A stretch of 64,000 bases of DNA, taken from assembly GCA_905221605.1 (NCBI GenBank), contig CAJNDS010000349.1:27501-91500 (forward strand), read 5' to 3'. Source of the stretch: Symbiodinium natans (taxonomy: Eukaryota; Sar; Dinophyceae; Suessiales; Symbiodiniaceae). The notes under the pieces were generated by a model. That model was not told where the DNA came from. It made no database searches and saw only the letters and a list, made by a program, of their open reading frames with translations. Positions within the stretch are counted from its first letter, which is position 1. The number at the start of each line of letters is the position of its first letter. Below, piece by piece: positions 62,532-64,000 of the stretch. Position numbers and translations under genes: made by a program.

Positions 62532-62805
62532 GAGACAAAAATTTTTCTGTGCACCTTACTCGAACCGAGGTGCTGCAGATATCACATGTTGTTTCACAAA
62601 ACATGACATCTGCATTCAAGAAAATGGGCACGTGCTGCACTTGCCATTTTAAATGTCATGATGCGTGCATGTGTGTGCATCACAAATGGACACGTCCCGT
62701 TTTAAAACAAAACACCGCAAATGCAACCAGAAATTTTTCCCAAGAAAAATTTCGTGATACAGCCACAGAAATAATGCCTTGTCCATCGCGATGGAAGGCC
62801 GTCTT
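62532..62805 (-). repeat. A1 terminal segment of YR element 2
   Basis: Copy of A2 (53,788-54,043), with an extra 17 bases near 62,614. Ends GTCTT at the border with the host exon. Confidence 0.92.
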
Positions 62806-63613
62806 CCCATGAAAAAAGCGCTGCCCTCCAAGACCATCTTTAACTCTGTCAGGCCGTAGTCGGTGCTGTAGAACAGCTTGCTCATTCCCTTTCCAAATGA
62901 CCAGTAGCAAGGCTGGAACACTTCCTGCAGGTCCGCATCCGTGGTGATGTCCAGGCATTCGGCAGCTGCTGATGTCCCCAAGAGGCCTGTCCAAGCCCTG
63001 TCAATCTTGCCAGCCAAGGCTGGCTTTGCCACCAACGCCAAGGACACTTCGACCTTCTTCTTGTCCTTCTTCCACAGCTCCTGGACCCATTCCTTCTGCT
63101 GACCGTAATACGGCATGGCAAGCCACTCATCCCTTAAGGATTTGGTCTGAGCGGCCATGATCTTGAGGCAGGAGTTCGGATGCTTGCCACACAACCAGTC
63201 CATGATGTTGAAGCAGGGTGAGGACAAATTGAAAACCTCGCCCATGTCCTGTCCAGCAGCTTTTGCCCCCGTCACGGACTTCAGCAAGTCTGCCCCCATC
63301 TGGGTGTCGGTGCCACTTGGCGGGCCAGAGCTGATGGGCTGCTTGCTCCCAGCAGCAACAGCAGCCGCTTTGGCGCTCGCAGCCGCCTTCTTCCCGGCAA
63401 GCTTTCCATTTCTCTTCTTGAACTCACTCACCCACTTTCGAGTCTGCGCCATGAATGTCTTCAAGCAGGTGGCCCTCTCGGCCGTGGCCAAGTTCTTCAC
63501 CTGCCTGCACACGTCCATGTAGAGCTGGTTCCAGTGCTGGGCGGCATTCTCCAATTCCTCCGGCGGGCTCTTGTCCTTCTCCGCTTGCCAGTGCCTGGGG
63601 TGACTGACTCTGA
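62806..63613 (-). pseudogene. Internal exon of interrupted host gene
   Basis: The minus-strand frame is open from a likely 3' splice site at about 63,614 (T-rich tract then GCAG) to the element border. Shows WNQLYMDVCRQVKNL, KTFMAQTRKWVSEFKKR, an Ala/Lys-rich linker, DEWLAMPYYGQQKEWVQEL, AWTGLLGTSAAAECLD and KMVLEGSAFFMG. Beyond 62,806 the frame runs into the A1 repeat of the YR element and gains a foreign tail. I recognise no domain; the Trp/Lys-rich helices recur and the protein looks cytosolic or nuclear. The continuation is at 53,142-53,462. Confidence 0.65.
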
Positions 63614-63722
63614 CTGCAAAAAAAAAAGGCCGGACTCAAGCCTTAACATGTTTGACATGATATCTGGGTTTGTGGTATAGGGTCAGGGCCCAGTCAGGGC
63701 TAACAACACGCCTGACACGAAA
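63614..63722 (-). other. Probable intron of host gene
   Basis: Minus strand; ends with a pyrimidine run and GCAG. The frame upstream ends in SKLDL then a stop, so the donor must lie near 63,730. No clear GT is placed at the frame end; dinoflagellate introns can use GC or GA donors. Confidence 0.5.
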
Positions 63723-64000
63723 TCATAAGTCAAGTTTCGACTCTTTCTGCCGGATGAAGCACTCCATGTTCTCGGCCAGCTGCTTGAACTTCTCCTGCTT
63801 CTCAGCCAGCTCCGCTTTCCCGTTCGGACAGCCTTCCACACCAGCTTCTTTCACCTCGGCCACCAGCCCCGAGAAGCTGTTCTTCAGCTTCCTCAGATAG
63901 GAGTCCATGGACGTGACACCCCTCTCGATGGACTGCTCAAACTGCAGGTGCTCCAGGCTGGCCGAGTTGAGCTTCACAGGCTTCTGCTGCCTGGCCTTCC
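63723..64000 (-). CDS. Upstream exon of host gene, partial at window edge
   Basis: Open from the window edge (QQKPVKLNSASLEHLQFEQS) through RKLKNSFSGLVAEVKEAGVE to ENMECFIRQKESK. Highly helical and charged, coiled-coil-like. Continues beyond 64,000. Belongs with 62,806-63,613 and 53,142-53,462. Confidence 0.55.
   Translation of the reverse strand, partial: KARQQKPVKLNSASLEHLQFEQSIERGVTSMDSYLRKLKNSFSGLVAEVKEAGVEGCPNGKAELAEKQEKFKQLAENMECFIRQKESKLDL

Larger units (their letters stand above)
53463..62805 (-). mobile_element. DIRS/Ngaro-like YR retroelement 2, nearly complete
   Basis: 9.3-kb minus-strand element with the full split-direct-repeat set A1-ORFs-B1-A2-B2. Read on the plus strand: B2 (53,463-53,772), G-rich junction and A2 (53,773-54,043), B1 (54,040-54,349), interior, A1 (62,532-62,805). 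Encodes in element sense: coiled-coil protein, tyrosine recombinase, gag-like protein, methyltransferase-like protein, oxygenase-like/RT/RNase H. There is no target-site duplication, as expected for tyrosine-recombinase integration, and its removal restores the host reading frame. B1 and B2 differ at about three positions in 310. Confidence 0.9.

Overview
The window looks like nuclear DNA of a dinoflagellate alga; a Symbiodiniaceae-type genome is plausible, but I cannot name the species. The grounds are indirect: the density and type of retroelements, plant-type telomeric CCCTAAA repeats, a match in an LTR to the 3' end of the dinoflagellate spliced leader, and few host exons. Almost all recognisable coding sequence is mobile-element sequence.

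Layout. (1) 1-4.8 kb: dispersed and tandem repeats with a decayed minus-strand coding relic, ending in a 390-bp (TAC)n tract. (2) 4,830-37,867: a 33-kb Ty3/gypsy-like LTR unit inside that (TAC)n tract, bounded by 296-bp TG...CA LTRs with one visible mismatch. It holds gag with two CCCH fingers, an in-frame UAG, then pol (protease, RT thumb, RNase H, integrase). A tyrosine-recombinase (DIRS/Ngaro-like) retroelement, 14,138-21,869, interrupts pol. Further on is an RT fingers/palm half, split by an 8.3-kb tandem array (22,876-31,169) with TA duplications. Two accessory ORFs follow: one with an RNA 2'-phosphotransferase (Tpt1/KptA) domain, one with zinc fingers, a membrane segment, a SWIM-like finger and a phospholipase-D/Nuc-like domain. 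(3) 37.9-44.7 kb: the rest of the (TAC)n tract, a frameshifted minus-strand LINE (AP-endonuclease, RT, zinc fingers), and interstitial telomeric repeats. (4) 44.8-47.8 kb: a repeat and a second, frameshifted Tpt1/KptA locus. (5) 48.4-50.6 kb: an AT-rich element with inverted subterminal arrays. (6) 50.8-53.5 kb: a dispersed repeat, a small Cys-rich gene and the 3' end of a host gene. (7) 53,463-62,805: a second, nearly intact YR retroelement inserted in that host gene. (8) 62.8-64 kb: the upstream host exons.

How the parts work together. Both YR elements carry the same unusual set in the order recombinase first, then a DNA-methyltransferase-like domain, a 2-oxoglutarate/Fe(II) oxygenase-like domain resembling TET/JBP enzymes, RT and RNase H. 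Both have split direct repeats with a G-quadruplex motif at the repeat junction. The LTR unit carries at least a dozen copies of a bulged hairpin whose stem pairs covary. The strongest candidates for an undescribed system are the LTR unit with its Tpt1 + PLD cargo and repeated hairpin, and the YR elements with their base-modification domains.
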